Assembly: GCF_900103845.1 (NCBI RefSeq)
Contig: NZ_FNIJ01000006.1
Location: 186,001 to 250,000, forward strand
Direction: 5' to 3'
DNA length: 64,000 bases
Source: Pseudomonas jinjuensis
GTDB lineage: Bacteria > Pseudomonadota > Gammaproteobacteria > Pseudomonadales > Pseudomonadaceae
Of this stretch, positions 19,098-28,305 are shown piece after piece (position 1 is the first letter of the stretch; each line of letters opens with the position of its first letter). The notes under the pieces are model-generated. The model saw only the letters and a list, made by a program, of their open reading frames with translations, did not search any database and had not been told where the DNA came from. The position numbers and the translations under genes were made by a program.

Positions 19098-20714
19098 TTA
19101 TTGGGCGGCTACCGCAGCCACCTTCTCGCCACGCATCTCATGCGCCGGTTCGGAGGTGTCCTCGCCGGCCAGGCGGGTGGCCTCTTCCTCGATCAGGTAG
19201 GCCGGCACCTTGCCGTAGTCCTGCACCATCCACTTGAAGAAGCCGTAGATCTTCACCAGCAGGATCAGCATGAACGGGATCGCGGTGAGCACCACTGCGG
19301 TCTTCATGGTCGACAGCGAGGCCTTGGCGAACAGCATGGCCAGCGGCACCAGGGTCAGGGTGACGCACCAGAACAGGCGGTGGGTCGGGGTCGGGTCGTC
19401 GCCTTCCTTGAGGTTGCGGGTGCTGGTGGCGGCTACGGCGTAGGCCGCGGCATCCATGTGCGAGGCGCAGAACACCGCCATGATGAACAGGTACACGGCG
19501 AGGAACAGCTTGCCCATCGGCAGCGCGGTCAGCAGCATTTCCACCGCGGTTTCACCGCCGTGCTCGCTGAGGATCTTCGGTACGTCGATGGCGCCGTTGA
19601 TGAACTGGTGCATGCTGTAGCTTTCCAGCGCGCCGAAGAAGAACCAGCAGCCGAAGCTACCGCCCAGCAGCAGGGCGAACACCACTTCCTTGATCTGCCG
19701 GCCGCGGGAAACGCGGGTCACGAACATGGCCACGCCAGGCGCGTAGGACACCCACCAGAGCCAGTAGAACACCGTCCAGTTTCGCGTGAATGCGCCATCC
19801 CCCGCGGGGTCGGTGAACAGGCTCATGTGCACGTAGTTCTGGATCATCAGGCCGACGGCATTGGCGGTGTTGTTGATGGTGAACTGGGTCGGGCCGACCA
19901 GCAGCACAACCGCGGCGAACACCAGGGCGCCATAGCAGACCATCTTGCTCAGGTGCTGCAGGCCGCCATCGATGCCGATGTAGGAGCTGAGGGAGAACAG
20001 CACGGCGATCACGCCGATCACCATCAGTTGCACGGTGAAGGTATCCGGCGTGCCGACCAGGCCGGACAGGCCGCGGGTCAGGGTCGAGGCGGTGAGCGCC
20101 AGGGATACGGTGAGCGCGCCCATCATGGTCAGCAGGAAGATCAGGTCCACCGTGCGGCCGACCGGGCCGGTGGCCTTGAAGCCGGTGACGGCCTCGACGA
20201 TGGAGGCGAGGTTCAGGCCGCTCTTCTTGCGCACGTGGAAGTGATAGGCCATCGCCAGCGAAGCGAGCGCGTAGATCGACCAGGCGCTGATGCCCCAGTG
20301 GAAGAACGAGTAGCTGACGCTGTATTCCAGCGCCTCGCGGCTGCCGGCGGCGATGTTCAGGCCGGGGGTCTGGTAGTAGTACGCCCACTCCATCACGCCC
20401 CAGTAGAGGGTCGACGAACCCATGCCGGCGCAGATGAACATGAACACCCAGGTGGCGGTGGAATATTCCGGCTTGCCGCTGCCGAGGCGGATGTTGCCGT
20501 ACTTGCTGAAAGCGATATAGAGAACGGCCAGCGAGCTGGAGAAGACCAGCAACTGGACGGCGGTGCCGAAGCTGCGGGTGGACAGTTCGAACAGCTGGTT
20601 GGCTACCTTTTCCGCTTCCGCGGGGAACGCTGCAAGGCCGACGACGGTGAGCAGCACGGCGATCAGGCTCACGGTTATCAGGAACACGTCGATCTTTTTA
20701 TTCTTGTGGGACAT
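19098..20714 (-). CDS. BCCT-family transporter, probable carnitine/betaine carrier (CaiT/YeaV-like)
   Basis: A 538-residue betaine/carnitine/choline transporter with about twelve membrane helices and short polar ends. The family signature regions are present: [20 protein letters not shown] in the substrate-binding helix region, and [20 protein letters not shown] with the aromatic box of the central helix. The WGVMEW form resembles CaiT-type carriers. The C-terminus lacks the long osmosensing tail of BetP-like proteins, which fits a catabolic uptake role. It lies directly upstream of cntA on the same strand, about 150 bp away, and has its own copy of the candidate operator 112 bp upstream of its start, so it may be a separate transcript. 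Confidence 0.88.
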   Translation of the reverse strand: MSHKNKKIDVFLITVSLIAVLLTVVGLAAFPAEAEKVANQLFELSTRSFGTAVQLLVFSSSLAVLYIAFSKYGNIRLGSGKPEYSTATWVFMFICAGMGSSTLYWGVMEWAYYYQTPGLNIAAGSREALEYSVSYSFFHWGISAWSIYALASLAMAYHFHVRKKSGLNLASIVEAVTGFKATGPVGRTVDLIFLLTMMGALTVSLALTASTLTRGLSGLVGTPDTFTVQLMVIGVIAVLFSLSSYIGIDGGLQHLSKMVCYGALVFAAVVLLVGPTQFTINNTANAVGLMIQNYVHMSLFTDPAGDGAFTRNWTVFYWLWWVSYAPGVAMFVTRVSRGRQIKEVVFALLLGGSFGCWFFFGALESYSMHQFINGAIDVPKILSEHGGETAVEMLLTALPMGKLFLAVYLFIMAVFCASHMDAAAYAVAATSTRNLKEGDDPTPTHRLFWCVTLTLVPLAMLFAKASLSTMKTAVVLTAIPFMLILLVKIYGFFKWMVQDYGKVPAYLIEEEATRLAGEDTSEPAHEMRGEKVAAVAAQ

Positions 20715-20825
20715 TTTTCGTCTCCGGAGATCGTTGGAATACTTCCATCGGAGATTCAGGCAAGGCGTCTCCGGGGAAGCTGTTATTCGGTGGTTTTTCC
20801 TTGTGTCTTGCCCCTGTTAACCTTT

Positions 20826-20851
20826 GGTTTACTAAAATCCATTGGTTAACA
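20826..20851. promoter_or_regulatory. candidate operator upstream of the BCCT gene (copy 2 of the shared motif)
   Basis: GGTTTACT at 20826-20833 and GGTTAACA at 20844-20851 keep the same 18-bp offset as the copy near cntA. In addition TGTTAACC at 20815-20822 is an exact inverted copy of GGTTAACA, so the site is larger and partly dyadic here. It lies in an AT-rich gap between the D-malate dehydrogenase gene and the BCCT gene, both leftward. Confidence 0.6.
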
Positions 20852-20952
20852 GTGTGCACGCAAAGCCGCCTGTGTGCAAGATTGCCGCACCCCCTCCCTG
20901 GGTAGCAGGTGACGATCGGTCGCCACCTGCCGAGGTGCGGCAGCGCCGGGTT

Positions 20953-22038
20953 TCAGCCCTGAACGAGGGCGGCGATCGCCTCGCCGACCTGCTGGGTCGA
21001 CTGCTTGCCACCCATGTCGCGGGTCACCTGCCCTTCGGCGATCACTTTCTCGATGGCGCCGAGGATGTCGTCATGGGCCGCACGGAACTCGCCCTCGCCA
21101 TTGCCGAGGAAATCCAGCATCAGCGCACCCGACCAGATCATGGCGATCGGGTTGGCAATGTTCTGGCCATGGATGTCCGGCGCCGAACCGTGGACCGGTT
21201 CGAACAGCGAGGGGAACTTGCGCTCGGGGTTGAGGTTGGCCGACGGCGCGATGCCGATGGTGCCGGCGCAGGCCGGGCCGAGGTCGGAGAGGATGTCGCC
21301 GAACAGGTTGGAAGCCACCACCACGTCGAAACGCTCCGGCTGCAGCACGAAGCGGGCGCAGAGGATATCGATGTGCTGCTTGTCCCAGGTGATTTCCGGA
21401 TAACCGGCCGCCATCGCCTCGGTGCGCTCGTCCCAGTAGGGCATGCTCACCGCCATGCCGTTGGACTTGGTGGCCGAGGTCAGGCGCTTGCGCTCGCGGG
21501 TCTGGGCCAGGTCGAAGGCGTACTTGAGGATGCGGTCGACGCCGCGGCGGGTGAACACCGATTCCTGCAGGACGAACTCGTTCTCGGTGCCTTCGAACAT
21601 GCGGCCGCCGAGGGAGGAGTACTCGCCTTCGGTGTTCTCGCGGATCACCACGAAGTCGATGTCGCCCGGCTGCTTGCCGGCCAGCGGGCACGGCACGCCG
21701 GGGAACAGGCGCACCGGACGGATGTTCACGTACTGGTCGAACTCGCGGCGGAACTTCAGCAGCGAGCCCCACAGGGAAATGTGGTCGGGCACCTTGTCCG
21801 GCCAGCCGACCGCGCCGAAATACAGGGCGTCGAAGCTCTGCAGCTGCTGGAACCAGTCGTCCGGCATCATCTTGCCGTGCTGCAGGTAGTAGTCGCAGCT
21901 GGCCCACTCGAAGAATTCGAACTCGAGGTTGACGCCATGCTTCTGCGCCGCGGCCTGGACCACGCGCACGCCTTCGGGAAGGACTTCATTGCCGATGCCG
22001 TCGCCGGGAATTGCGGCGATCCTGAATGTCTTGCTCAT
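20953..22038 (-). CDS. D-malate/tartrate dehydrogenase (decarboxylating), DmlA/TtuC type
   Basis: A 361-residue member of the isocitrate/isopropylmalate dehydrogenase family that oxidatively decarboxylates D-malate (and often tartrate) to pyruvate with NAD+ and Mn2+. Motifs: AAIPGDGIGNEVLPEG at the N-terminus, VIRENTEGEYSSLGG, the catalytic Lys in SATKSNGMAVSMPYW, and the metal Asp in VVASNLFGDILSDLGPA. The ATG at 22038 gives the family N-terminus MSKTFRIAAIPGDG; a GTG five codons upstream is possible. In E. coli the counterpart dmlA (yeaU) neighbours the carnitine genes yeaVWX, and here it likely finishes carnitine breakdown by turning malate into pyruvate. The LysR gene is divergent. Confidence 0.9.
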   Translation of the reverse strand: MSKTFRIAAIPGDGIGNEVLPEGVRVVQAAAQKHGVNLEFEFFEWASCDYYLQHGKMMPDDWFQQLQSFDALYFGAVGWPDKVPDHISLWGSLLKFRREFDQYVNIRPVRLFPGVPCPLAGKQPGDIDFVVIRENTEGEYSSLGGRMFEGTENEFVLQESVFTRRGVDRILKYAFDLAQTRERKRLTSATKSNGMAVSMPYWDERTEAMAAGYPEITWDKQHIDILCARFVLQPERFDVVVASNLFGDILSDLGPACAGTIGIAPSANLNPERKFPSLFEPVHGSAPDIHGQNIANPIAMIWSGALMLDFLGNGEGEFRAAHDDILGAIEKVIAEGQVTRDMGGKQSTQQVGEAIAALVQG

Positions 22039-22065
22039 GCCGGGCACACTCACGGGGGTGGGAGA

Positions 22066-22125
22066 AAGGAGGTGCAGCCATGCTATAAGGCATGAGTCGA
22101 AACATAATCAGCCCCATCATTGATT
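22066..22125. promoter_or_regulatory. divergent control region of the D-malate dehydrogenase and LysR genes
   Basis: The gap holds the inverted repeat AATCA-N10-TGATT at 22106-22125, close to the size of a LysR-type site. It also has two GAAACA direct repeats 30 bp apart (22099 and 22129). On the plus strand a perfect Shine-Dalgarno AAGGAGGT at 22066-22073 precedes a two-codon reading frame, ATG CTA TAA at 22080-22088. The LysR start itself has no comparable site. Regulator binding is inferred. Confidence 0.4.
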
Positions 22126-22140
22126 CTTGAAACACGAACC

Positions 22141-23049
22141 GTGAACAATCTACCGAACCTGGAAGACCTCAACGTCTTCGTCCAAGTCGCCCGCCGCTCC
22201 AGCTTCGCCGCCGCCGCCAGCGAGCTGGGCATGTCCCCCGCTTTCATCAGCAAGCGCATCCGCCTGCTCGAACAGGACCTCGGCGTGCGCCTGCTGCACC
22301 GCACCACCCGCCGGGTGACGGTCAGCGAGGACGGCGAGCGGGTCTACCAGTGGGCGCTGCGCATCTTCGACGCGGTGCAGCGCATGGGCGACGAGGTGTC
22401 GGCGCTGCACCGCGAGCCGAGCGGCCAGCTGCGCATCGTCAGCAGCTTCGGCCTCGGCCGGCGCTTCGTCGCTCCGGCGCTGTCGGAACTGTCGGCGCGC
22501 TACCCGCAGCTGGATATCCGCCTGGACGTGTACGACCGGCTGGTCGATCTGGTCGACGAGGGCTTCGACCTGGACATCCGCATCGGCAACGAGATTTCCC
22601 CGAACCTGATCGCCAAGCCGCTGGCGAAGAACCGCCGGGTGCTCTGCGCCAGCCCCGGATACCTGGAACGCCGCGGCACCCCGCGGGCCCTGGCGGAGCT
22701 GGCTCAGCACGAGTGCCTGGTGATCAAGGAACGCGACCACCCGTTCGGCATCTGGCGCCTGCAGGGTCCGGATGGCGAGGAAAGCGTGAAGGTCACCGGG
22801 CCGCTGTCGGCCAACCACGGCGAGGTGGTGCACCAGTGGTGCCTGGACGGCCGCGGCGTGCTGCTGCGCTCCTACTGGGACGTGCGCGACAGCCTGGCCA
22901 GCGGCGCGCTGGTGCATGTGCTGCCGGACTACCAGCAACCGGCGGACATCTGGGCGGTGCACGCGGCGCCGCTGTCCAGCTCGGCGAAGATCCGCGTGGC
23001 GGTGGAGTTCCTGCGGCAGTATTTTGCGGAGCGGTATGCGGAGGCGTAG
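22141..23049 (+). CDS. LysR-family regulator, DmlR-like
   Basis: A 302-residue LysR-type regulator divergent from the D-malate dehydrogenase gene, as dmlR is in E. coli. The N-terminal winged HTH is DLNVFVQVARRSSFAAAASE followed by FISKRIRLLEQDLGVRLLHR. The effector domain follows from about residue 90 (GQLRIVSSFGLGRRFVAPAL, RLVDLVDEGFDLDIRIG). The start is taken as the GTG at 22141, since the family N-terminus begins a few residues before LEDLNVFV; a TTG at 22120 is the alternative. It probably activates the dehydrogenase gene on D-malate, and whether it also controls the cnt genes is open. Confidence 0.85.
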   Translation: MNNLPNLEDLNVFVQVARRSSFAAAASELGMSPAFISKRIRLLEQDLGVRLLHRTTRRVTVSEDGERVYQWALRIFDAVQRMGDEVSALHREPSGQLRIVSSFGLGRRFVAPALSELSARYPQLDIRLDVYDRLVDLVDEGFDLDIRIGNEISPNLIAKPLAKNRRVLCASPGYLERRGTPRALAELAQHECLVIKERDHPFGIWRLQGPDGEESVKVTGPLSANHGEVVHQWCLDGRGVLLRSYWDVRDSLASGALVHVLPDYQQPADIWAVHAAPLSSSAKIRVAVEFLRQYFAERYAEA

Positions 23050-23063
23050 GACGCTGCGCTCTT

Positions 23064-23171
23064 CGTAGGAACGCGCCATGCGCGCGACGCTCTTGTGCGG
23101 GACCGGTCGCGGGCATGGCCCGTTCCTACAAAGGCCCGGCGTGTCCCTGTAGGAGCGAGCTTGCTCGCGAA
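23064..23171. repeat. REP pair plus single REP
   Basis: CGTAGGAACGCGCCATGCGC at 23064 and inverted CGGGCATGGCCCGTTCCTAC ending at 23129 form a head-to-head pair. A separate AGCTTGCT-type copy TGTAGGAGCGAGCTTGCTCG lies at 23148-23167. Two REP families are thus side by side after the LysR gene. Confidence 0.85.
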
Positions 23172-23196
23172 CAAGCCGCCCCGGCACCACGAGACC

Positions 23197-24192
23197 TCAC
23201 AACTGCGCCACATGCCCCTCCGGCTGGTGCGCTTTCAGATATGGCAGCAGCACCGCCAGCAGCGGCGCCTTGAAGCGCTCCTGGAAACTGTGCGCCATCC
23301 CCGGGATCAGCTTCAGCTGCGCCCCCCGCACATGTGCCGCCACATGCACGCCGTGCATCACCGGCAACAGCGGATCGGCGGTGCCGTGGATCACCAGGGT
23401 CGGCAGGTCGAGGCGGTTGAGCAGTTCCACCCGGCTCGGTTCGGCGAGGATCGCCAGCAGTTGCCGCTGCACGCCTTCCGGATTGAACGCGCGGTCATAG
23501 GAGCGCGCCGCCTCGTCCAGCAGTTCCGTCCGATCGGCCCGTACTTCCGGGCTGCCGAGGGCGGCGAGCAGGTCGACCTGTTGCTCCAGCGCCTGCTCGC
23601 GATTCGCTGCCTCGCGCCGGGCGAGCAGGCGCAGCAGGTCGTCGCTGGGCGGCGGCAGGCCCTCGGCGCCGGAGCTGGTCATCACCAGGGTCAGGCTGAT
23701 CACCCGCTGCGGCGCCAGGTCGGCGACGTGCTGGGCGATCATCCCGCCCATGCTCGCGCCGAGCACATGGGCGCGCTGGATATGCAGCGCGTCCAGCAGG
23801 TTCAGGGCGTCGCCGGCCATGTCGGTCAGGCTGTAGGGCGCGTGGACCGGCAGGCCGAGGCGGTAGCGCAGCACTTCGTAAGCGAGCATGGAGCCCGGCA
23901 CCGGCACCCTCCAGGCGGACAGCCCGACGTCGCGGTTGTCGTAGCGGATCACCCGCAGCCCCTGCTGGCAGAGGGCGCGGACCACCTCGTCCGGCCAGTG
24001 GATCAGCTGGCCGCCCAGCCCCATGATCAGCAACAGCGCCGGGTCGCGCTCGTGGCCGATGCTCTGGTAGGCCAGGCGCACGTCGCCGAGCGCGACGGTT
24101 TCGGTCGGTACCCGCGTATCGCAAGGATCGGCGGCAAAGGCGGGCAATGACAGGCCGCAAAGAAGTGCAGCCGCCCAAACAAGCGCACGCAT
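23197..24192 (-). CDS. exported alpha/beta-hydrolase
   Basis: A 331-residue hydrolase with a cleavable signal peptide (MRALVWAAALLCGLSLPAFA, cut after AFA), so periplasmic or secreted. The fold is intact: oxyanion-side LLLIMGLGGQLIHW, nucleophile elbow LGASMGGMIA with the catalytic Ser, acid Asp in VIHGTADPLLPV, and catalytic His in IPGMAHSF. Such proteins are esterases or lipases for small esters; the substrate is not predictable. The ATG at 24192 is chosen because the signal peptide begins there; a start further upstream would add an untypical N-terminus. It is convergent with the LysR gene across a REP patch and shows no operon partner. Confidence 0.85.
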   Translation of the reverse strand: MRALVWAAALLCGLSLPAFAADPCDTRVPTETVALGDVRLAYQSIGHERDPALLLIMGLGGQLIHWPDEVVRALCQQGLRVIRYDNRDVGLSAWRVPVPGSMLAYEVLRYRLGLPVHAPYSLTDMAGDALNLLDALHIQRAHVLGASMGGMIAQHVADLAPQRVISLTLVMTSSGAEGLPPPSDDLLRLLARREAANREQALEQQVDLLAALGSPEVRADRTELLDEAARSYDRAFNPEGVQRQLLAILAEPSRVELLNRLDLPTLVIHGTADPLLPVMHGVHVAAHVRGAQLKLIPGMAHSFQERFKAPLLAVLLPYLKAHQPEGHVAQL

Positions 24193-24381
24193 GTGAATTT
24201 CCAGAATGCAGAACCCCAGTAGGACGCATTCTGGTGAATTTCCGTCGTTCGCTCTGCCACAAAACCATGACAGTTTGATGAAGGGCGCCGAGCGGTCGCC
24301 GCGGATGATCCGAGTCATTGGCCGGAACCGGGCCAGCTACCATGATCAGCGACGAACCGCCCAAGCCTGGAGTCCCGCCCC

Positions 24382-24825
24382 ATGAGTTACCCGATCCTGC
24401 TCACCCTGCACCTGCTGGCCGCGCTGATGTTCGTCGGCACGGTGTTCTTCGAGGTGCTGATCCTCGAACGCGTGCGCAAGCACGTGCCCGAGGACGCCAT
24501 GCGCGCCGTGGAAAGGGCCATCGGCCAGCGCGCCCGCCGGCTGATGCCCTGGGTGATCCTGGTGCTGTTCGGCGCCGGCCTGGGGATGGCCTGGGAGCGT
24601 TACCTGCAGCTGCTCGCCGAGCCGTGGCGCTCGCCCTTCGCCACGCTGCTGGCGCTGAAGATCCTGCTCGCCCTCAGCGTGCTCGGGCATTTCCTCTTCA
24701 CCATGCTGCTGTTCGCCAGCGGACGCATGACCGCACGCCGCTCGCGGATCATCCACATCAGCGTGTTCTGCCACGTGGTGCTGATCGTGCTGCTGGCGAA
24801 GGGGATGTTCTTCATCAGCTGGTAA
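24382..24825 (+). CDS. small four-helix integral membrane protein
   Basis: A 147-residue membrane protein with four predicted helices: about 3-28 ([20 protein letters not shown]), 52-72 ([19 protein letters not shown]), 84-108 ([20 protein letters not shown]) and 122-145 ([20 protein letters not shown]). Two conserved-looking His residues in the first and third helices (LHLLAA, GHFLF) and one in the last (CHVVL) recall the CopD/cytochrome-b-like small membrane families, but I do not assign one. It is convergent with metE, ending 35 bp before the metE stop. Function unknown. Confidence 0.75.
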   Translation: MSYPILLTLHLLAALMFVGTVFFEVLILERVRKHVPEDAMRAVERAIGQRARRLMPWVILVLFGAGLGMAWERYLQLLAEPWRSPFATLLALKILLALSVLGHFLFTMLLFASGRMTARRSRIIHISVFCHVVLIVLLAKGMFFISW

Positions 24826-24859
24826 CCCTCTCCCCGAAGGAAGAGGATTACCAAGCGGC

Positions 24860-27166
24860 TCAGGCATACTCGCGGCGCAGCTGGCGGGCCGCGGCGACCA
24901 TGTTCACCAGCGCCGCCTCGGTTTCCGCCCAGCCGCGGGTCTTCAGGCCGCAGTCCGGGTTGACCCACAGGCGCTCGGCGGGAATGCGCCGGGCAGCCTT
25001 GCGCAGCAGCTTGGCCATCTCCTCGCTGGCCGGCACGCGCGGCGAATGGATGTCGTAGACGCCCGGACCGATCTCGTTCGGGTAGGCGAAGGCCTCGAAG
25101 GCATCCAGCAGCTCCATGTCCGAGCGCGAGGTCTCGATGGTGATCACGTCGGCATCCATGGCGGCGATGGACTCGATCACGTCGTTGAACTCGCTGTAGC
25201 ACATGTGGGTGTGGATCTGCGTCTCGTCGCGCACGCCGGAAGCGCACAGGCGGAACGCCTCGGTGGCCCAGTCGAGGTAACGGCCCCACTGCTCGCGGCG
25301 CAGCGGCAGGCCCTCGCGGAAGGCGGCCTCGTCGATCTGCACGATGCGGATGCCGGCGGCCTCCAGGTCGACCACCTCGTCACGGATCGCCAAAGCCAGC
25401 TGGCGCGCCTGCACCTCGCGACTGACGTCCTCGCGGGGGAAGGACCACATCAGCATGGTCACCGGGCCGGTCAGCATGCCCTTCATCACCTTGCCGGTGA
25501 GGCTCTGGGCATACCTGATCCACTCCACGGTCATGGCCTGCGGACGGCTCAGGTCGCCGTAGATCACCGCCGGCTTCACGCAGCGCGAACCGTAGCTCTG
25601 CACCCAGCCGAAGCGGGTGAAGACGTAGCCGTCGAGCTGCTCGGCGAAGTACTCGACCATGTCGTTGCGCTCGGCCTCGCCGTGCACCAGCACGTCCAGG
25701 CCGAGGTTTTCCTGCACTTCCACGGCATGGCGGATTTCGCTGTGCATGGCCTCGGTGTATTCGGCCTGGGACAGCTTGCCCTGCTTGAACGACTGGCGGG
25801 CCAGACGGATGGCAGACGTCTGCGGGAAGGAACCGATGGTGGTGGTCGGGAACAGCGGCAGGTCGAGATGCGCGCGCTGTTTCTGGATACGCTCGGCGAA
25901 CGGCGACGGACGCTGGCCGTCCTGCGGGCGCAGGGCAGCAACACGAGCCTGCACCGCCGGCTTGTGGATGCGCGGCGAGGCGGCGCGGCTGGCCTGCACG
26001 GCGCGGCTTTCAGCCAGGGCGGCGAGCACTTGCGGGGCTTCCGGCTCGCTCAGCGCGCGGGCCAGGACGGCGACCTCCCCGCACTTCTGCACGGCAAAGG
26101 CCAGCCAGCTCTTCAGCTCGGCATCCAGCTTGTCTTCGCGGGCCAGGTCCACCGGGCTGTGCAGCAGCGAGCAGGACGGCGCGATCCACAGGCGCTCGCC
26201 GAGACGCTCATGGGCGTGACGGGCGACTTCCAGCGCCTTCTCCAGGTCGCAGCGCCAGACGTTGCGGCCGTTGACCAGGCCGAGGGACAGCACCTTGTAG
26301 GCCGGCAGGCGGTCGAGGATGGTCGGGTACTGCTCCGGCGCGCGCACCAGGTCGATGTGCAGGCCGTCCAGCGGCAGGCCGGCGGCCAGCCCGAGGTTGT
26401 CTTCCAGGCCGCCGAAATAGGTGGCGATCAGCTTCTTCAGCGGTTCCTTCTGCAGCAGGTTGTAGGCGCGCTCGAAGGCGTTCTTCCAGTCCTGCGGCAG
26501 GTCGAGAACGAGGATCGGCTCGTCGATCTGCACCCACTCCACGCCCTGCGCGGCGAGACGCTGGAAGATCTGGCCGTAGAGCGGCAGCAGGCGTTCCAGC
26601 AGCTCCAGCTTGTCGAACTCAGCGCCCTTCACCTTGCCCAGCCAGAGGTAGGTCAGCGGGCCGATCAGCACCGGCTTCACCGCGTGACCGAGGGCAAGCG
26701 CCTCGTCCACTTCCTCGAACAGCTGTTCCCAGCTCAGCTCGAAGCGCTGGTCGGCGCTGAATTCCGGGACCAGGTAGTGGTAGTTGGTATCGAACCACTT
26801 GGTCATCTCCTGGGCATGCGCCCCGCCACAGCAGTTGTCGCTGCTCTTCGTTCCTACAGCGCCACGCGCCATGGCGAACAGGGTCTGCAGGGTCGGCTTG
26901 GCGTTGCCATGGCCACGGAAGCGCTCGGGAATCACGCCGAAGGTCAGCGAGTGGGTCAGCACCTGGTCGTACCAGGCGAAATCGCCCACCGGCAGCAGCT
27001 CGATGCCGGCGTCCTTCTGCACCTGCCAGTGCGCCGCGCGCAGTTCGCGACCGACGGCGCGCAGGCCGGCTTCGTCGAGTTCGCCTTTCCAGAAGGCTTC
27101 CTGCGCCTTCTTCAGTTCGCGGTCGCGACCGATGCGGGGGAAGCCGAGGGAATGAGCCAATGCCAT
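24860..27166 (-). CDS. metE: cobalamin-independent methionine synthase
   Basis: Transfers the methyl group of 5-methyltetrahydropteroyltri-L-glutamate to homocysteine, forming methionine, without B12. The 768-residue length fits the two-barrel enzyme. Zinc and homocysteine site residues are present: THMCYSEF (His and Cys), the Glu in [16 protein letters not shown], and Cys in NPDCGLKTR. The ATG at 27166 has GGAGAT at seven bases. A short Cys-containing loop near residues 100-115 ([17 protein letters not shown]) is longer than in E. coli MetE and contains the string TGTAGGAACGA seen in REPs. The gene is divergent from metR with a candidate MetR site between. Confidence 0.96.
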   Translation of the reverse strand: MALAHSLGFPRIGRDRELKKAQEAFWKGELDEAGLRAVGRELRAAHWQVQKDAGIELLPVGDFAWYDQVLTHSLTFGVIPERFRGHGNAKPTLQTLFAMARGAVGTKSSDNCCGGAHAQEMTKWFDTNYHYLVPEFSADQRFELSWEQLFEEVDEALALGHAVKPVLIGPLTYLWLGKVKGAEFDKLELLERLLPLYGQIFQRLAAQGVEWVQIDEPILVLDLPQDWKNAFERAYNLLQKEPLKKLIATYFGGLEDNLGLAAGLPLDGLHIDLVRAPEQYPTILDRLPAYKVLSLGLVNGRNVWRCDLEKALEVARHAHERLGERLWIAPSCSLLHSPVDLAREDKLDAELKSWLAFAVQKCGEVAVLARALSEPEAPQVLAALAESRAVQASRAASPRIHKPAVQARVAALRPQDGQRPSPFAERIQKQRAHLDLPLFPTTTIGSFPQTSAIRLARQSFKQGKLSQAEYTEAMHSEIRHAVEVQENLGLDVLVHGEAERNDMVEYFAEQLDGYVFTRFGWVQSYGSRCVKPAVIYGDLSRPQAMTVEWIRYAQSLTGKVMKGMLTGPVTMLMWSFPREDVSREVQARQLALAIRDEVVDLEAAGIRIVQIDEAAFREGLPLRREQWGRYLDWATEAFRLCASGVRDETQIHTHMCYSEFNDVIESIAAMDADVITIETSRSDMELLDAFEAFAYPNEIGPGVYDIHSPRVPASEEMAKLLRKAARRIPAERLWVNPDCGLKTRGWAETEAALVNMVAAARQLRREYA

Positions 27167-27222
27167 GGCGGAAATCTCCAATACGAGGTTGATGGCGCGC
27201 ATTGTCGACAGCCAGGTCGTTA

Positions 27223-27235
27223 TGAGACAAACTCA
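27223..27235. promoter_or_regulatory. candidate MetR-binding palindrome between metE and metR
   Basis: TGAG-ACAAA-CTCA at 27223-27235 is a perfect 4-bp dyad with a 5-bp spacer, matching the MetR box pattern TGAA-N5-TTCA except for the fourth base of each arm. A second TCAAGTTTTACTCA at about 27252-27265 is related. The gap is AT-rich and divergent. MetR activation of metE by homocysteine is established in enterobacteria; here it is inferred. Confidence 0.55.
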
Positions 27236-27282
27236 ATCTATTCTCGTTGTAATCAAGTTTTACTCATGTTGGACACGCCGCC

Positions 27283-28203
27283 ATGCTCGAACTTCGCCAC
27301 CTGAAAACCCTGCACGCCCTCCGCGAAGCCGACAGCCTGGTGGAAGCCGCCGAGCGCCTGCACCTCACCCAGTCCGCCCTCTCCCACCAGTTCAAGGAAC
27401 TGGAGGACCGCCTCGGCCTGTCGCTGTTCATCCGCAAGACCAAGCCGGTGCGCTTCACCAGCGCCGGCCTGCGCCTGCTGCAACTGGCCGATGCCGTGCT
27501 GCCGCAGCTGCGCAGCGCCGATCGCGACCTGGCGCGGCTGGCCGGGGGAACCGCGGGACGCCTGCACATGGCGATCGAGTGCCACAGCTGCTTCCAGTGG
27601 CTGATGCCGACCATCGACCAGTTCCGCGATGCCTGGCCGGAGGTGGAGCTGGACCTCGCCTCGGGCTTCTCCTTCGCCCCCCTGCCCGCCCTGGCGCGCG
27701 GCGACCTCGACCTGGTGGTGACCTCCGATCCCGTGGAGATCGCCGGCATCACCTACGTCCCGCTGTTCACCTACGAGGCGCTGCTGGCGGTGGACAACCA
27801 CCACGCCCTGGCAACCAGGCCGTACATCGTCCCGGAAGACCTGGCCAGCCAGACGCTGATCACCTATCCGATCGAGCGCGACCGCCTGGACATCTTCACC
27901 CGCTTCCTGGAGCCGGCCGACATCGAGCCGGCGCAGGTGCGCACCTCGGAGCTGACGGTGATGATGATGCAACTGGTGGCCTCCGGGCGCGGCGTCTGCA
28001 GCCTGCCCAACTGGGCGCTGCACGAATACAGCTCGCGCGGTTACGTCACCGCCAAGCGCCTGGGCGAGAAGGGCCTGTACTGCACGCTGTACGCCGCCAT
28101 CCGCGCGGACATGCTGGATGCGCCGTTCATGCGCGACTTCCTGCTGACGGCGAAGGACACCTCCTTCGCCACCCTCGAAGGGGTCAGCGCGGCGAAGGGG
28201 TAA
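27283..28203 (+). CDS. metR: LysR-family regulator MetR
   Basis: A 306-residue LysR-type activator. The HTH reads TLHALREADSLVEAAERLHL then TQSALSHQFKELEDRLG; the inducer domain contains MAIECHSCFQWLMPTIDQFR and LVVTSDPVEIAGITYVPLF, close to enterobacterial MetR, including the paired CHSC-type region. Divergence from metE is the classical metE/metR arrangement; it should activate metE and other methionine genes with homocysteine as co-inducer. The ATG at 27283 gives the expected N-terminus MLELRHLKTL. A REP pair follows. Confidence 0.93.
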   Translation: MLELRHLKTLHALREADSLVEAAERLHLTQSALSHQFKELEDRLGLSLFIRKTKPVRFTSAGLRLLQLADAVLPQLRSADRDLARLAGGTAGRLHMAIECHSCFQWLMPTIDQFRDAWPEVELDLASGFSFAPLPALARGDLDLVVTSDPVEIAGITYVPLFTYEALLAVDNHHALATRPYIVPEDLASQTLITYPIERDRLDIFTRFLEPADIEPAQVRTSELTVMMMQLVASGRGVCSLPNWALHEYSSRGYVTAKRLGEKGLYCTLYAAIRADMLDAPFMRDFLLTAKDTSFATLEGVSAAKG

Positions 28204-28229
28204 GTCGCGAAGCGCTTGCGAGGCCGATG

Positions 28230-28295
28230 TTCGCGAGCAAGCTCGCTCCTACGAAGAGCGGGTGTCACCCTGCAGTAGCGAGTTTGCTCGCGAAC
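28230..28295. repeat. REP pair (REPIN-like), AGCTTGCT type
   Basis: TTCGCGAGCAAGCTCGCTCC beginning at 28230 and the inverted CAGTAGCGAGTTTGCTCGCG beginning at 28273 form a head-to-head pair between metR and the porin gene. The right arm has two substitutions. Confidence 0.85.
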
Positions 28296-28305
28296 CAATG
28301 CCCCG

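Noticed and set aside
22092-22130. 12-codon frame MSRNIISPIIDS upstream of the LysR gene
   Set aside because: Not in the LysR frame, overlaps the control region, and the ribosome binding site is spaced for the shorter ATG CTA TAA frame instead.
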